64,000 bases of DNA from the NCBI GenBank assembly GCA_044348085.1, contig JBIKTM010000006.1:1-64000 (forward strand), written 5' to 3'. Position 1 is the first letter of the stretch. Each line of letters starts with the position of its first letter. The position numbers and the translations under genes are program-made. The notes under the pieces are model-generated. The model saw only the letters and a list, made by a program, of their open reading frames with translations. It was not told where the DNA came from and did not search any database. Below, piece by piece: positions 50,914 to 60,739 of the stretch. The stretch is from Verrucolacustris sp044348085 (GTDB taxonomy: Bacteria > Verrucomicrobiota > Verrucomicrobiia > Methylacidiphilales > Verrucolacustridaceae).

Positions 50914-53900
50914 ACCTTCCAGAATTTTGCATACGACGACCCATTGCGGCCGTCATGTTCAACCTGGCTCTCGCGGTAATTGGTGTGGTTGGTCTTTCCC
51001 GGCTTCCCGTTCGTGAACTTCCCGACATCGACCCCCCCGTAGTCTCCGTCACGACGATCTACCCTGGCGCCAATGCCGAACTGGTCGAAGCCGATGTGAC
51101 TGAGCCCATGGAGCAGGAAATTAACAATATTCCTGGAATCAAAATCCTCAGAAGCGAATCCCGCGAACAGGTCAGCGCGATCACGATTGAGTTTGAGCTG
51201 AATCGCGATGTGGATATTGGCGCTCAGGATATCCGGGATCGAATCAGCCGAGTCCGGGACAAACTCCCTGAGGACATCAAAGAGCCCATCGTCGCCAAGC
51301 AGGATGCCGACGCTCAAGAGGTCATGTGGGTCGCCCTCTCCAGCCCGTCTCGATCCACCTTAGAACTCTCAAATCTTGCGGAACGTCAGATCAAAGACCG
51401 CCTGCAAATCCTCCAAGGAGTGGGCGGCATCAACTTCGGAGGCGAAAAAAGACCCTCGATGCGGATCTGGCTCGACTCCTCGAAAATGTCCTCCCGCCAA
51501 GTGACCGCGGCAGATATTCGAGCCCTACTTCAACGCGAAAATGTTGAGCTTCCATCAGGCAAAATTGAGGGTCAAACCCGCTCACTCAGTATCCTATCCC
51601 GAGGTCGGATGGACCGCCCCGAACAGTATGCCGACCTGATCGTTCGTGAAAACGAGGGCTCCACCATCCACTTGCGGGACGTCGCCACCATCGAAATCGG
51701 TCCCGAGGTGGAAGAAACAATCGCCCGTTTCAGCGGTCAACCCGCTGTCGGTCTCGGCGTTGTCAAACAGTCCGATGCAAACGCAGTCGATGTGGCTCGA
51801 GCTGTCCGCCGCGAACTGGAAAAGATAAAACCTACACTGCCTCCGGACGTTCGAATCGATATTCCGTATGACTCCTCAATCTATGTCGAAACCGCTATCG
51901 AGGAGGTGGGATTTACTCTTGGTCTCTCCTTTGTTCTTGTCGTCCTACTTATCTATTTCTTCCTGCACAACGTCCGTGCCACGTTAATCCCCTCCTCCAC
52001 CATTCCCCTGTCTATCCTTGCGACGTTTGGGCTTCTCTACTTTCTCGGCTACAGCATCAACATTCTCACTCTTCTCGCTCTTGTTTTAGCCATCGGGATC
52101 GTGGTCGACGACGCCATCGTCGTGCTCGAAAATATCATGCGGCATATCGAGGACGGCATGTCTCCTTTCGAGGCCAGCATTCTTTCGATGAAGGAAATCA
52201 CGGGGGCCGTGCTTGCCATCACCGCCAGTCTCATCGTTGTCTTTCTGCCCATTGCGTTTCAAAGCGGGACGACAGGCATTCTTTTTCGTGAATTTGCGAT
52301 CACCTTGGCTGGATCCGTTGCGATCTCTGCATTTGTAGCCCTGACTCTCAGCCCAGCCCTAGGCGCACACTTTCTAAAACCTAAAACCGACCAAACCACC
52401 GCTTTCTCCCGGTGGGTGGAGCGCCTTCTTCACCGCCTTTCAGCCCAATATGCATCCAGTCTGGGATTCGCGCTTCGTTCCCCTCGCCTCCTGATCGGCT
52501 TAGGGGCAGGAATCTTGGCTCTGACAGTTCTTCTTTACCGAGCCATTCCCCAAGAGTTTCTTCCGGATGAGGACAAGGGAACAATCATTGCCGTGATTGT
52601 GACTCCCGAGGGTTCGACCTCCGAATCCACCGACCGTTATCTTCGCCAAGCGGAAAAGATTGCCTCCGAATATCCCGAAGTATTGAGCTACTTCAGTGCC
52701 GTCGCGCTTTCTCGCGGAGCACCTGGGCAGTCCAACTTGGGAATTATGTTCATCCGCCTCAAACAAGACCGGGATCGCTCCGCTCTTCAACTTGCCCGGC
52801 CTGGAGCCAGAGGATCAATGTTCACCCGCATGATTTCTGAAATCCAAGGGGCCGTGGTGATTCCCTTTCTTCCCAAAGCCGTGGGGCGTGGATTTGGAGA
52901 ATCCTTCCAAGTCATTCTTCAATCCTCCAACCTCGCCCTTCTGGAAAAAACAGCCCGCCAATTGCGCGACGAGATCGGCAATGCGGGTTTTCTCAGCCAA
53001 CCCCGCACCAATTTCAACTATGAGAAACCCCAACTCAGCTTAGCCATCGATCGCGATCGTGCCGCCAATTTAGGAGTTTCGGTAAGAGACATCTCAGAGG
53101 CCCTTCAGATCCTTTTGGGAGGCCTCGACATCTCACGCTTTAACTACGAGGGCAAACAGTACGACGTGATCGCCCAGCTCAAGCGAGCCGACCGTCTTGT
53201 TCCCGACGAACTCAACTCCCTTTACGTTCGGACAAAGAGCGGTCAGCTGGTGCCCATCCGCAATCTTGTTACCACAACCGAACAAGGCTCCGTTAACTCG
53301 ATCTACCATTTTTTGCGTCAACGAAGCGCCTCGATTACGGGTCAGCCCCAAGGAGTCACGCTGGGCCAAGCAATCGAAAAAACGGAAGAGATCGCAAAAA
53401 GAATTCTTCCGCCAGAGGTGACCTTGGAATTCGACGGAGAGGCACGGGAGCTTCGCTCAGGTCGGGGAGAAGCTTGGCAAATTATCTTTCTCGCCCTGAT
53501 CATTGTCTACATGGCCTTGGCGGCCCAGTTTGAAAGCCTCGTCCATCCCTTCACGATCATGATTGCCCTCCCCTTGGCCGTATTCGGAGCTTTGCTTCTT
53601 CTCTTTTCCCTAGGATTCATCAATCAGCTAGCTGTCATTCCCCAATACGTGCCCCCCGGAACACTCCCTGCCCCAGTTGCGTGGATTTTTGGAATCCTGC
53701 CCGAGATCCCCTCCATGAATTTGAACCTGTATAGCCTTATCGGTTTAGTTCTGCTTCTGGGTCTAGTCACAAAGAATTCAATTCTTCTAGTTGAGTTCGC
53801 GAACCAACGCCGTGCCCTCGGCATCTCCGCGGTCGAGGCGATGCGCCAAGCTGGAGCTGTCCGTCTTCGTCCTATTTTAATGACAGCTCTCTCCACCATT

Positions 53901-54086
53901 ATCGGAATCGTGCCCATCGCCCTAGGCCTTGGGGCGGGAGCGGAAAGTCGACGCCCGCTCGGGGTCGCCGTAGTGGGAGGCATGCTCTCCTCCACTTTTC
54001 TGACCCTTTATTTAGTTCCAGCATTTTATGTTCTGATCGATCGGCTTATCCCGGCACGAAAAATACAACCCTCGACCTTGTCGTAA
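50910..54086 (+). CDS. RND-family efflux transporter permease
   Basis: This 1,058-aa inner-membrane proton-driven pump of the HAE1/AcrB type starts NLPEFCIRRPIAAVMFNLAL. It has the conserved VDDAIVVLENI segment in TM4 (about 400-410, with proton-relay Asp) and two large periplasmic porter regions. The second half includes TKNSILLVEFANQRRALG and GMLSSTFLTLYLVPAFYVLIDR. The length is typical. The frame runs upstream to 50703 inside the adaptor gene, but the ATG at 50910 is coupled to the adaptor stop and begins the family fold. Substrates (drugs, lipids) are unknown. Confidence 0.95.
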   Translation: MNLPEFCIRRPIAAVMFNLALAVIGVVGLSRLPVRELPDIDPPVVSVTTIYPGANAELVEADVTEPMEQEINNIPGIKILRSESREQVSAITIEFELNRDVDIGAQDIRDRISRVRDKLPEDIKEPIVAKQDADAQEVMWVALSSPSRSTLELSNLAERQIKDRLQILQGVGGINFGGEKRPSMRIWLDSSKMSSRQVTAADIRALLQRENVELPSGKIEGQTRSLSILSRGRMDRPEQYADLIVRENEGSTIHLRDVATIEIGPEVEETIARFSGQPAVGLGVVKQSDANAVDVARAVRRELEKIKPTLPPDVRIDIPYDSSIYVETAIEEVGFTLGLSFVLVVLLIYFFLHNVRATLIPSSTIPLSILATFGLLYFLGYSINILTLLALVLAIGIVVDDAIVVLENIMRHIEDGMSPFEASILSMKEITGAVLAITASLIVVFLPIAFQSGTTGILFREFAITLAGSVAISAFVALTLSPALGAHFLKPKTDQTTAFSRWVERLLHRLSAQYASSLGFALRSPRLLIGLGAGILALTVLLYRAIPQEFLPDEDKGTIIAVIVTPEGSTSESTDRYLRQAEKIASEYPEVLSYFSAVALSRGAPGQSNLGIMFIRLKQDRDRSALQLARPGARGSMFTRMISEIQGAVVIPFLPKAVGRGFGESFQVILQSSNLALLEKTARQLRDEIGNAGFLSQPRTNFNYEKPQLSLAIDRDRAANLGVSVRDISEALQILLGGLDISRFNYEGKQYDVIAQLKRADRLVPDELNSLYVRTKSGQLVPIRNLVTTTEQGSVNSIYHFLRQRSASITGQPQGVTLGQAIEKTEEIAKRILPPEVTLEFDGEARELRSGRGEAWQIIFLALIIVYMALAAQFESLVHPFTIMIALPLAVFGALLLLFSLGFINQLAVIPQYVPPGTLPAPVAWIFGILPEIPSMNLNLYSLIGLVLLLGLVTKNSILLVEFANQRRALGISAVEAMRQAGAVRLRPILMTALSTIIGIVPIALGLGAGAESRRPLGVAVVGGMLSSTFLTLYLVPAFYVLIDRLIPARKIQPSTLS

Positions 54087-54112
54087 ACCCTTTTGCTTCC
54101 TACTTTCAATCT

Positions 54113-55177
54113 ATGACGATGGCTATCCCCCCAGATGGGGCTTCTCCTCTTCCCTACGCCAGCGAGGAGGCTCGGGAACGTCGGGATATGATCATCGCAG
54201 GTCTCTTTACCATTCTTTACTTCCTCTTCTTTGCTTTTTTCTGGATCTCCTCCCAAACCCTGTCCGCAATACAAAAAAAGCCCGCTGAAAATCCAGTCCG
54301 TACTAATTTAAAAATTCAACGCCTCGCTCAAGCTCCCCAGCTGGCTCCCCCTATGCAAAGCCAATTTGTGGACGCCTCGGGATTAAAAGAGGTGGATAAA
54401 CCCGACCCCAGAACCGCACTGCAAAGTGACCGCAACACAGCCGCATCAAGCAAGGTTGTGAATGGAACGGACCCGACCTTGGGGGGGCAGGACGGAAAAA
54501 AAGATGACTCTTTAACGATGCGGGACTCCCAGTTTTCCGCCAACCCAGCCTCTCCCCCTCCAGCCGCCCGCCTGAGTCCATCCACCCCAAAGCCTGCACA
54601 ACAAACCCCTAAACCCGCTCCTGCTCTACCTAAACCGGATCTTCTCAAACCCGTTCCCGGCCCAGGCACCCCCATCCAAAAAGTAGACGACACTCCCGAC
54701 ACAAAGGAGGACCCAACCCAAAATCAGAACGATACGCCCCCCTCCGCCGCCCAAGCCGCCTCCAACGCCTCCGACTCCTCATCGGCCATGGCTCCGCCCC
54801 CAGACATTTTCCGCGATCGAAGTGCTGTATCCGGGGGTGCCTCAATGGGCCAAGACGCTTCCTTTGCATCGATGGGCACTGCATTGGGTCGCTACCAACA
54901 CAAGCTCTACCTAGCAATTGGATCCCGATGGAATGTGAAAGTTCAACAGACAATGGCTCAAATCGGCGTCGATCGCGTGGTGGTTCGATTCCACGTGAAT
55001 GCCGATGGCACTCTATCTGATATCGATATTGTACAAGGTAACCCCAGCTCGATTCTCGGCATGATCAGCGCGGACTCCATCAAACAGTCCAGCAACCTGA
55101 TCGGTCCCTTTCCAGCAGACCTCAAAGCCGAGAAGCCAGACGGCTTCCCCTGGCAACTGGCTTTTCGCATCTATTAA
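54113..55177 (+). CDS. TonB/TolA-like energy transducer
   Basis: This 354-aa protein has a cytosolic lead, one membrane helix (about 28-48, IIAGLFTILYFLFFAFFW) and a long Pro/Ala/Lys/Gln-rich periplasmic spacer (about 60-240). A compact C-terminal domain (about 262-354, with LYLAIGSRWNVKV and VVVRFHVNADGTLSDIDIVQG) follows. This layout matches TonB/TolA proteins that transmit proton-motive force to the outer membrane. It sits immediately before exbB and exbD, supporting the role. Whether it energises receptor uptake (TonB) or envelope constriction (TolA) is not decided. Confidence 0.82.
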   Translation: MTMAIPPDGASPLPYASEEARERRDMIIAGLFTILYFLFFAFFWISSQTLSAIQKKPAENPVRTNLKIQRLAQAPQLAPPMQSQFVDASGLKEVDKPDPRTALQSDRNTAASSKVVNGTDPTLGGQDGKKDDSLTMRDSQFSANPASPPPAARLSPSTPKPAQQTPKPAPALPKPDLLKPVPGPGTPIQKVDDTPDTKEDPTQNQNDTPPSAAQAASNASDSSSAMAPPPDIFRDRSAVSGGASMGQDASFASMGTALGRYQHKLYLAIGSRWNVKVQQTMAQIGVDRVVVRFHVNADGTLSDIDIVQGNPSSILGMISADSIKQSSNLIGPFPADLKAEKPDGFPWQLAFRIY

Positions 55178-55225
55178 AGGATCAAGGCTCGCCAAACTTT
55201 CGTCTTTCACTAGGATAATCAACTT

Positions 55226-55873
55226 ATGGGACTCGATGTCATCAGCACTTTGCAAGATCTGACCAAAGTCAGCCCTTTCATCATCGCAGCCATCCTTTTT
55301 CCCCTCGTCTCATGCCTAATTTCCGGCCTTTTTCTATCGACCGTGATCTTTATGCGGCTCCGCCGCGAACGGGTTGCCCCTAAAGAAATTATTGATGCCA
55401 TTCGGGCTCTCAAGGCGGGCGGAAATACGGAAACACTTGTACGCCTCTGCGTGCGCAACGACTCTCCCCTCGCTCGCTTGGTGAATAGTTCCCTGGAACA
55501 CTCCTCGCTTCCCCGAGGGGAAAATGTGGAAGTTCTCCAAACCTTGGCCCGAACCGAAGTTGCCCGACTCGAACGCGGCATCGTCTACCTTGAAATCTTT
55601 GTGGGTGCCTCACCTCTCCTCGGCCTCGTAGGAACAGTATCCGGCTTGATCACCATCTTTGCTGCCGTCGGAACTGAAAATGCGGATCCTGGAAAGATTT
55701 CCGCCGGTATCGCCGAAGCCCTTCACACCACCGTTCTGGGTATCGGCACGGCTATCGTCATGCTGTTTCCCTTCACATTCTTCAGCAAAAAGGTCGACGT
55801 TTTGGCAGTGGAATTGGAAGAGTATTCCATGCTCCTCCTGAAGAAGCTCTACACCGAAGAAGTCCCCGCCTAG
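55226..55873 (+). CDS. exbB: ExbB/TolQ/MotA-family proton channel subunit
   Basis: The 215-aa protein has three membrane helices (about 18-39, 120-150 and 165-190). The family core is LEIFVGASPLLGLVGTVSGLITIF (about 117-140, in pieces), with SAGIAEALHTTVLGIGTAIVM. ExbB/TolQ with ExbD/TolR forms the proton-driven motor for the neighbouring TonB-like protein. It lies 48 bp after that gene and 22 bp before exbD. A TolQ assignment is equally possible. Confidence 0.9.
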   Translation: MGLDVISTLQDLTKVSPFIIAAILFPLVSCLISGLFLSTVIFMRLRRERVAPKEIIDAIRALKAGGNTETLVRLCVRNDSPLARLVNSSLEHSSLPRGENVEVLQTLARTEVARLERGIVYLEIFVGASPLLGLVGTVSGLITIFAAVGTENADPGKISAGIAEALHTTVLGIGTAIVMLFPFTFFSKKVDVLAVELEEYSMLLLKKLYTEEVPA

Positions 55874-55895
55874 CGCCCAGCCGGGCTCGCCCGCG

Positions 55896-56378
55896 ATGAA
55901 GTTTAATCCCAGCCGACGCCGCCGAGCCGAAATCAACGTAATTCCGTTGATCGACATCTTGTGCATGCTTCTGATCTTTTTTATCGTTACCACTACTTTT
56001 AAGAAAAAAACCGCTTCGGTGGATGTCACCCCCCCCAAGTCAGAAAAGGGCACGGAAAAGGTTGAGGAGGCAAAAACAGCTCCTCCCGAGTTGACCATGA
56101 AATCCAAGAAAGCGGATGACTACGCCAAGCTCTACAATGCGGATGAATTTCCCCTCTACTTAGGAGATCAAATTCTCAAGCTAAACGTCAAGTCCGACAC
56201 ATTTCGCGCGGATCTTGCCAAGACTCTCAAAGAGAGGAACGTCAAGAATCTGATCCTCAACTTTGATGAGACGACTCCCATCGCTATCTTCTTTAAATTC
56301 TTTGATGCGTGCGAGGACGCCGGCGTCCCGATCTCCGTCCGTACCTCCAAGATCGGTGGCGCTACTGCCAACCCCTGA
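55896..56378 (+). CDS. exbD: ExbD/TolR-family motor subunit
   Basis: The 160-aa protein begins with the ExbD/TolR signature RRRAEINVIPLIDILCMLLIFFIV (about 6-29, in pieces). It contains the membrane Asp20 that binds the proton. The periplasmic domain ends with DACEDAGVPISVRTS. It pairs with the upstream ExbB-type subunit. Its 3' end overlaps the deformylase frame. Confidence 0.9.
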   Translation: MKFNPSRRRRAEINVIPLIDILCMLLIFFIVTTTFKKKTASVDVTPPKSEKGTEKVEEAKTAPPELTMKSKKADDYAKLYNADEFPLYLGDQILKLNVKSDTFRADLAKTLKERNVKNLILNFDETTPIAIFFKFFDACEDAGVPISVRTSKIGGATANP

Positions 56379-56950
56379 AATCGCTCTCCCCGACTCTTCC
56401 CGTTCGTCTCTACGGTGACCCTGTTCTACGCCAGACAGCCACACCCGTTCGGCCACCGGATGCAAAACTCTTGGAGCTTTCACGAGTCCTAGAAAATACG
56501 ATGCGAGAGTCAGAGGGTATCGGTCTTGCCGCCCCCCAGGTCGGTATCTCCCTTCAAATTGCCTTGGTTGACCTCAGAAGAGTCGACAAGCGCCCTTCCA
56601 CATTGGAACTCCATGGAAAGCCCGTCGATTGGCGCGTTCATATGCCCCTCTTCTTTTGCAATCCCGTGATCACGCTGACCCGTCGCAGGGAGGATGAGGA
56701 TGAGGGATGTCTGAGTTTCCCTGGCCTTCATGGCCCCGTCCGACGCAGCCTCCGCATCCGGATGGATTATCTCGATCTTAAAGGGCGTGCAACAACCCTG
56801 ACTGCGGGTGGTCTCTTGGCACGAGCATTACAACATGAGGTCGATCATTTGATGGGCGTTCTCTTTATCGATCGCATGTCCCCAGATGCAAAACGCACTC
56901 TCGCGCCAGAGCTTGAAAAACTTCTACAAAATCAGCCGCCTAGTAAGTAG
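56309..56950 (+). CDS. def: Peptide deformylase
   Basis: Def removes the N-formyl group from nascent proteins with a ferrous or zinc centre. All three motifs are present: EGIGLAAPQVG (about 70-80), EGCLSFPG (about 132-139, metal Cys) and HEVDHLMG (about 175-182, metal His pair). The only ATG/GTG/TTG start is GTG 56309 inside exbD, which adds 22 residues that look like read-through of the exbD region. The fold should start near residue 23, where CTG 56375 overlaps the exbD stop (CTGA). A CTG start is therefore quite possible. Confidence 0.92.
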   Translation: MRGRRRPDLRPYLQDRWRYCQPLKSLSPTLPVRLYGDPVLRQTATPVRPPDAKLLELSRVLENTMRESEGIGLAAPQVGISLQIALVDLRRVDKRPSTLELHGKPVDWRVHMPLFFCNPVITLTRRREDEDEGCLSFPGLHGPVRRSLRIRMDYLDLKGRATTLTAGGLLARALQHEVDHLMGVLFIDRMSPDAKRTLAPELEKLLQNQPPSK

Positions 56951-56956
56951 GGACTT

Positions 56957-58177
56957 ATGCTGATTCGTGCGGGTGCCCTCATTGAATCCACCAACCGGGT
57001 TCATCGTCCAGGCCACCTTCGCATGGAAAAAGGCAAAATTCTCGCGGTTGGATCTAACCTCGTACCCCTGCCTGGCGAAGAGGTTCTCTCTATTCCTAAA
57101 ATTACGTTGGCCCCCGGATGGATCAACCTTCACGCACATCTGGAGTTGTCCTCACTCTCTGGAGTCCTGCGCAAGGGGAATACTTTTTCGGGTTGGCTCG
57201 AAGAACTTCTTCCCCTTCTCCCCACCCTCACACCCGAGGTCCGCCGTAGCTCCATCCTTACCTCAACTCGGCATGCCGCCCATTCAGGCACGACCTCGAT
57301 CCTCTCCATTCTGACTCAACGCACAGCTCTTGCTGGCCTAACTTCAACCCCTACGCGAGTTTGGTGGGCTCTCGAATTTTCCGATCTCAGGGAAAAACCA
57401 AACCTTACCGAGATTGTGGATCAGGCAACCTCGTGGATGTCACGCCACCCAAATGCCGACTGGCACTTGGCCCTTTCGCCACACGCCCCCTATACAGCCT
57501 CACCATTTCTTTACCGCGAGCTTTCGGTTCTAGCCTCTCAAAGTCATCTCCCCTTCACAACTCACTTGGCTGAGTCCGTGGATGAGACTGAGTTTTTTGC
57601 GAATCAGAAATCATCGCTGCGTCACCTTCTTCCCACCGATTTTGATCGGCCCGACCTCCTTGTATCCCAATCCCCTGCAGAGTGGTGCCAGAAACATAGT
57701 GTTCTTCCCTCAAGACCCATCCTTGCCCATGGAAATGAGTTCTCTCTGGAGGACCTGCCCTATCTCAAGGAACGCAGTGCCACGATTGTCCACTGCCCCA
57801 CGACTCATCAATGGTTTGAACGAAAACCGTTCCCTTTTAATTCTTTCCAAACTCACCAGATTCCAATCGCTCTTGGAACTGACAGCCCCGCCAGCTCCCC
57901 CAATTTACATTTTGATCTTCGTCTAGAGGCACGCACCTTCTTACAGAACCACCCTTCATGTAACCCAAAGAGTGTTTGGGAGATGCTCACCACAATTCCC
58001 GCACTAGCTCTCGGTCGGGGCAAAACGTTGGGCGTTCTAAATACTGATTACTCCGCAGATTGGGTCGGCTGGCGTATTCCACTAGAACAAGATCCATTCA
58101 CTTCGATTCTCCAAAGCACTGAACCGGCAGAGATGACCTGTATTTCAGGAAAAATCACGCCCCACGAAAAGATTTAG
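56957..58177 (+). CDS. Amidohydrolase-family metal-dependent deaminase
   Basis: This 406-aa TIM-barrel metallohydrolase has metal motifs INLHAHLELS (about 55-64), THLAESVDET (about 196-205), LAHGNEFS and LGTDSPASSPN (about 309-319). It belongs to the TRZ/ATZ/MTA-SAH deaminase branch. The HxHLE variant is shared with aminodeoxyfutalosine deaminases of the alternative menaquinone route, so MqnX-type activity is one possibility. No other mqn genes are nearby. It begins 6 nt after def and lies upstream of the biotin genes with a 40-bp gap. A biotin role is not supported. Confidence 0.8.
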   Translation: MLIRAGALIESTNRVHRPGHLRMEKGKILAVGSNLVPLPGEEVLSIPKITLAPGWINLHAHLELSSLSGVLRKGNTFSGWLEELLPLLPTLTPEVRRSSILTSTRHAAHSGTTSILSILTQRTALAGLTSTPTRVWWALEFSDLREKPNLTEIVDQATSWMSRHPNADWHLALSPHAPYTASPFLYRELSVLASQSHLPFTTHLAESVDETEFFANQKSSLRHLLPTDFDRPDLLVSQSPAEWCQKHSVLPSRPILAHGNEFSLEDLPYLKERSATIVHCPTTHQWFERKPFPFNSFQTHQIPIALGTDSPASSPNLHFDLRLEARTFLQNHPSCNPKSVWEMLTTIPALALGRGKTLGVLNTDYSADWVGWRIPLEQDPFTSILQSTEPAEMTCISGKITPHEKI

Positions 58178-58217
58178 CCTCGTCCCCTACCCCCTTTCGT
58201 CGGCACGATAGTAGGGT

Positions 58218-59351
58218 ATGGGTGCACCCTCTTTTTTGAATGAAATAGACAGTCGGAAGGCCGAAAGGCACCACCAGGGTCGTGATCGTTCTCTACCCCA
58301 GAATTCCGCCCCGATCTCTTTTTCAGATAACGATTACCTTGGGCTAGCCAAGCATCCCGCTGTTTTACAGTCCGCCCAAGAGGCCATCAAGAAACACGGC
58401 ACGGGTGCGCGAGCTGCCCGCCTTCTTGCAGGTCTTTGCCCCGAGCATCAAGATCTTGAGTCTGCCTTGGCAGTATGGAAACAAAGTGAGCGGGCGCTTC
58501 TTTTTGCTTCAGGATACCTTACTCCTCTGGGGGTGATTCCTGCCCTTGTGGGCCCTGGCGATACTATCCTGCTTGAGCGAAACGCACATGCATGCCTCTT
58601 TGATGGGGCCAAGCTTTCTGAGGCGCGTCTTCGGCTATTTCCAAGGCAGGACATGGCGGCTCTCAAACAAATGCTCGATTCCACACGGAAATTGAATCCA
58701 AACGGAAAGATCCTTCTCGTAGTCGAATCCCTTCACTCGATGGATGGGGACTTTGCCCCACTGGAGGAGATCATCCGCCTCAAAACGGAAGCTGGGGCTT
58801 GGTTACTACTGGATGAGGCTCACGCAGGGGGCATCTGCGGTCCAGATGGCTCAGGACGAGCTGCAGAACTTGGAGTGACCTCCGCAATCGATTTACAAAT
58901 GGGCACACTGGGAAAAGCCCTTGGCTCCGCTGGCGGATTTATTGCAGGCCAAGCCAACATTATCGATCACCTTCTCAATGAGGCCAGAACCTTTCTTTTC
59001 GGCACAGCTCTGCCCCCGGCTTCCGCTCGAGCTGCCCTTACCGCCCTGTCGATCATCCGATCCACAGAAGGTGAGCACCTGCGTCATACGCTACAAAGAA
59101 ACATCACTCTTTTCCGCTTTGAATCCACCTCCACTCAGCTCGGTCCGATTCATCCCATTCTTTGCACAACAAACTCGGCCGCTACTGCATCTTCAAAGAT
59201 TCTAAAAGACCAAGGCCTAGAAGTTCCTGCAATACGCACTCCGACAGTGCCTACCGGGACAGCTCGACTCCGGATCAGCCTATCGGCTCGACACTCTGAG
59301 TCAGAAATCGGGCTACTTGCCCAATCACTTAAAGCACTTCCAAAATCGTGA
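58218..59351 (+). CDS. bioF: 8-amino-7-oxononanoate synthase
   Basis: BioF condenses pimeloyl-ACP or -CoA with alanine, using pyridoxal phosphate, in biotin synthesis. The 377-aa protein shows SDNDYLGLAKHP (about 36-47), GTGARAARLLAG, ESLHSMDGD, LLDEAHAGGICG (about 195-206) and the PLP lysine in GTLGKALGSAGG (about 230-241). The stop overlaps bioA by 4 nt. 2-Amino-3-ketobutyrate ligase is a close relative, but the bioA-bioD neighbours settle the call. Confidence 0.94.
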   Translation: MGAPSFLNEIDSRKAERHHQGRDRSLPQNSAPISFSDNDYLGLAKHPAVLQSAQEAIKKHGTGARAARLLAGLCPEHQDLESALAVWKQSERALLFASGYLTPLGVIPALVGPGDTILLERNAHACLFDGAKLSEARLRLFPRQDMAALKQMLDSTRKLNPNGKILLVVESLHSMDGDFAPLEEIIRLKTEAGAWLLLDEAHAGGICGPDGSGRAAELGVTSAIDLQMGTLGKALGSAGGFIAGQANIIDHLLNEARTFLFGTALPPASARAALTALSIIRSTEGEHLRHTLQRNITLFRFESTSTQLGPIHPILCTTNSAATASSKILKDQGLEVPAIRTPTVPTGTARLRISLSARHSESEIGLLAQSLKALPKS

Positions 59352-60739
59352 CCCCCACAGAGATCGCACAGATCGACCAGCAACACCTCTGGCATCCTTT
59401 CACCCCAAATTCACTTTGGCTGGATCCTGACCATCCACCCCTCTCCATCGCGTCAGGTGAAGGGGCTTGGCTTATTGCAAGCGACGGCAGGCGGTACCTA
59501 GATGGAAACTCATCGATCTGGACAAATCTTCACGGGCACGCCCATCCCAAGATCAATCAAGCTATAAAGTCTCAACTCGACCGAATCGCGCACTCCTCAT
59601 TTCTCGGACTGACTCATGAGCCCGCCGTCCACCTTGCCCAGCAGCTCCTTCGATACACCCGACTTTCTTCCGAATCTCCAAACCTAAATCGCGTTTTTTT
59701 CTCGGATGATGGTTCAACCGCGATTGAGGCAGGCCTCAAAATGATTCTTCAGTCCTTCGCGCAAAACGGTCAAAGGCAGCGAACTCACTTCATCTCACCT
59801 CAAGGCGCTTATCACGGCGATACAATTGGTGCGATGAGTCTCAGCCACAGCCCTACGTTTCATCACCACTTTCAACCCGTTCTTTTCCAGACCCAGAAAG
59901 TTATGACTCCTGCCTGTTATCGATGTCCTTTCAATCGCGCCAAGCCCGAGCAAGCAGACGCCCGCTCATACCGAAAGTGTAATTTCGAATGCGCATCTTT
60001 GGCCGAAGAAGCGATCGAACAGGCTGGTGATCGATTAGCAGCTTGGGTTTTAGAGCCTCGGGTTCAAGGGGCCGCTGGAATGGTCATGCATCCTCATGGT
60101 TACGCCAAACGTACGGCAACATCAGCACGTAAGGTCGGTGCAAAAGTACTCTTTGATGAAGTACTCACCGCCTTTGGCCGGACTGGAACCTCACTAGCCT
60201 CCCATGCGGAGGAAGTAGTGCCTGATGTGCTGGCCTTGGCGAAGGGCCTGACTGGTGGCTATCTACCTCTTGCTGCGACGCTAACTACAGAGGAGATCTT
60301 TCATTCATTTAGTGGCGATATAAATCGAACTTTCTTCCATGGTCACAGCTACACCGCAAACCCACTGGGTTGCGCGGCGGCTTCTGCCAGTTTGGATCTT
60401 TTAGAATCCTCCGAAGAGATTAAGAAACGGGAGAGGCTAGTTCAGAATCTTTCTACACTCTCTTCAACTTTCTGGAAGCACCCCTATGTGGGTGATGTTC
60501 GCCAAGAGGGTGCTATCCTTGCGATCGAACTGGTCGCGGATCCAGCGACTCGAACTCCTTTCCAATCCGAAAAGAGACTCGGCGCCAAGATCTGCCATAC
60601 CGCAAGGAAATTTGGGCTTATCACCCGCCCCATTCGTGATGTTCTTGTCCTTATGCCCCCCTACTGCACCCGACCTGAAGAACTAGAGAAGATGGTTCAC
60701 GCTCTACATCAGGCCACCGCACAGGAACTTGGCTCGTGA
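59348..60739 (+). CDS. bioA: Adenosylmethionine-8-amino-7-oxononanoate aminotransferase
   Basis: BioA transaminates the BioF product using S-adenosylmethionine as amino donor. The 463-aa class III aminotransferase begins with GTG. It has HLWHPFTPNSLW (about 13-24), FSDDGSTAIEAGLKMI, GAYHGDTIGAMSLS, LLFDEVLTAFGRTGT-type (VLFDEVLTAFGRTGT, about 264-278) and the PLP lysine in ALAKGLTGGYLPLAAT. A Cys-containing insertion (ACYRCPFNRAKPEQ) is typical of a BioA subgroup. It overlaps both neighbours by 4 nt. Confidence 0.94.
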   Translation: MTPTEIAQIDQQHLWHPFTPNSLWLDPDHPPLSIASGEGAWLIASDGRRYLDGNSSIWTNLHGHAHPKINQAIKSQLDRIAHSSFLGLTHEPAVHLAQQLLRYTRLSSESPNLNRVFFSDDGSTAIEAGLKMILQSFAQNGQRQRTHFISPQGAYHGDTIGAMSLSHSPTFHHHFQPVLFQTQKVMTPACYRCPFNRAKPEQADARSYRKCNFECASLAEEAIEQAGDRLAAWVLEPRVQGAAGMVMHPHGYAKRTATSARKVGAKVLFDEVLTAFGRTGTSLASHAEEVVPDVLALAKGLTGGYLPLAATLTTEEIFHSFSGDINRTFFHGHSYTANPLGCAAASASLDLLESSEEIKKRERLVQNLSTLSSTFWKHPYVGDVRQEGAILAIELVADPATRTPFQSEKRLGAKICHTARKFGLITRPIRDVLVLMPPYCTRPEELEKMVHALHQATAQELGS

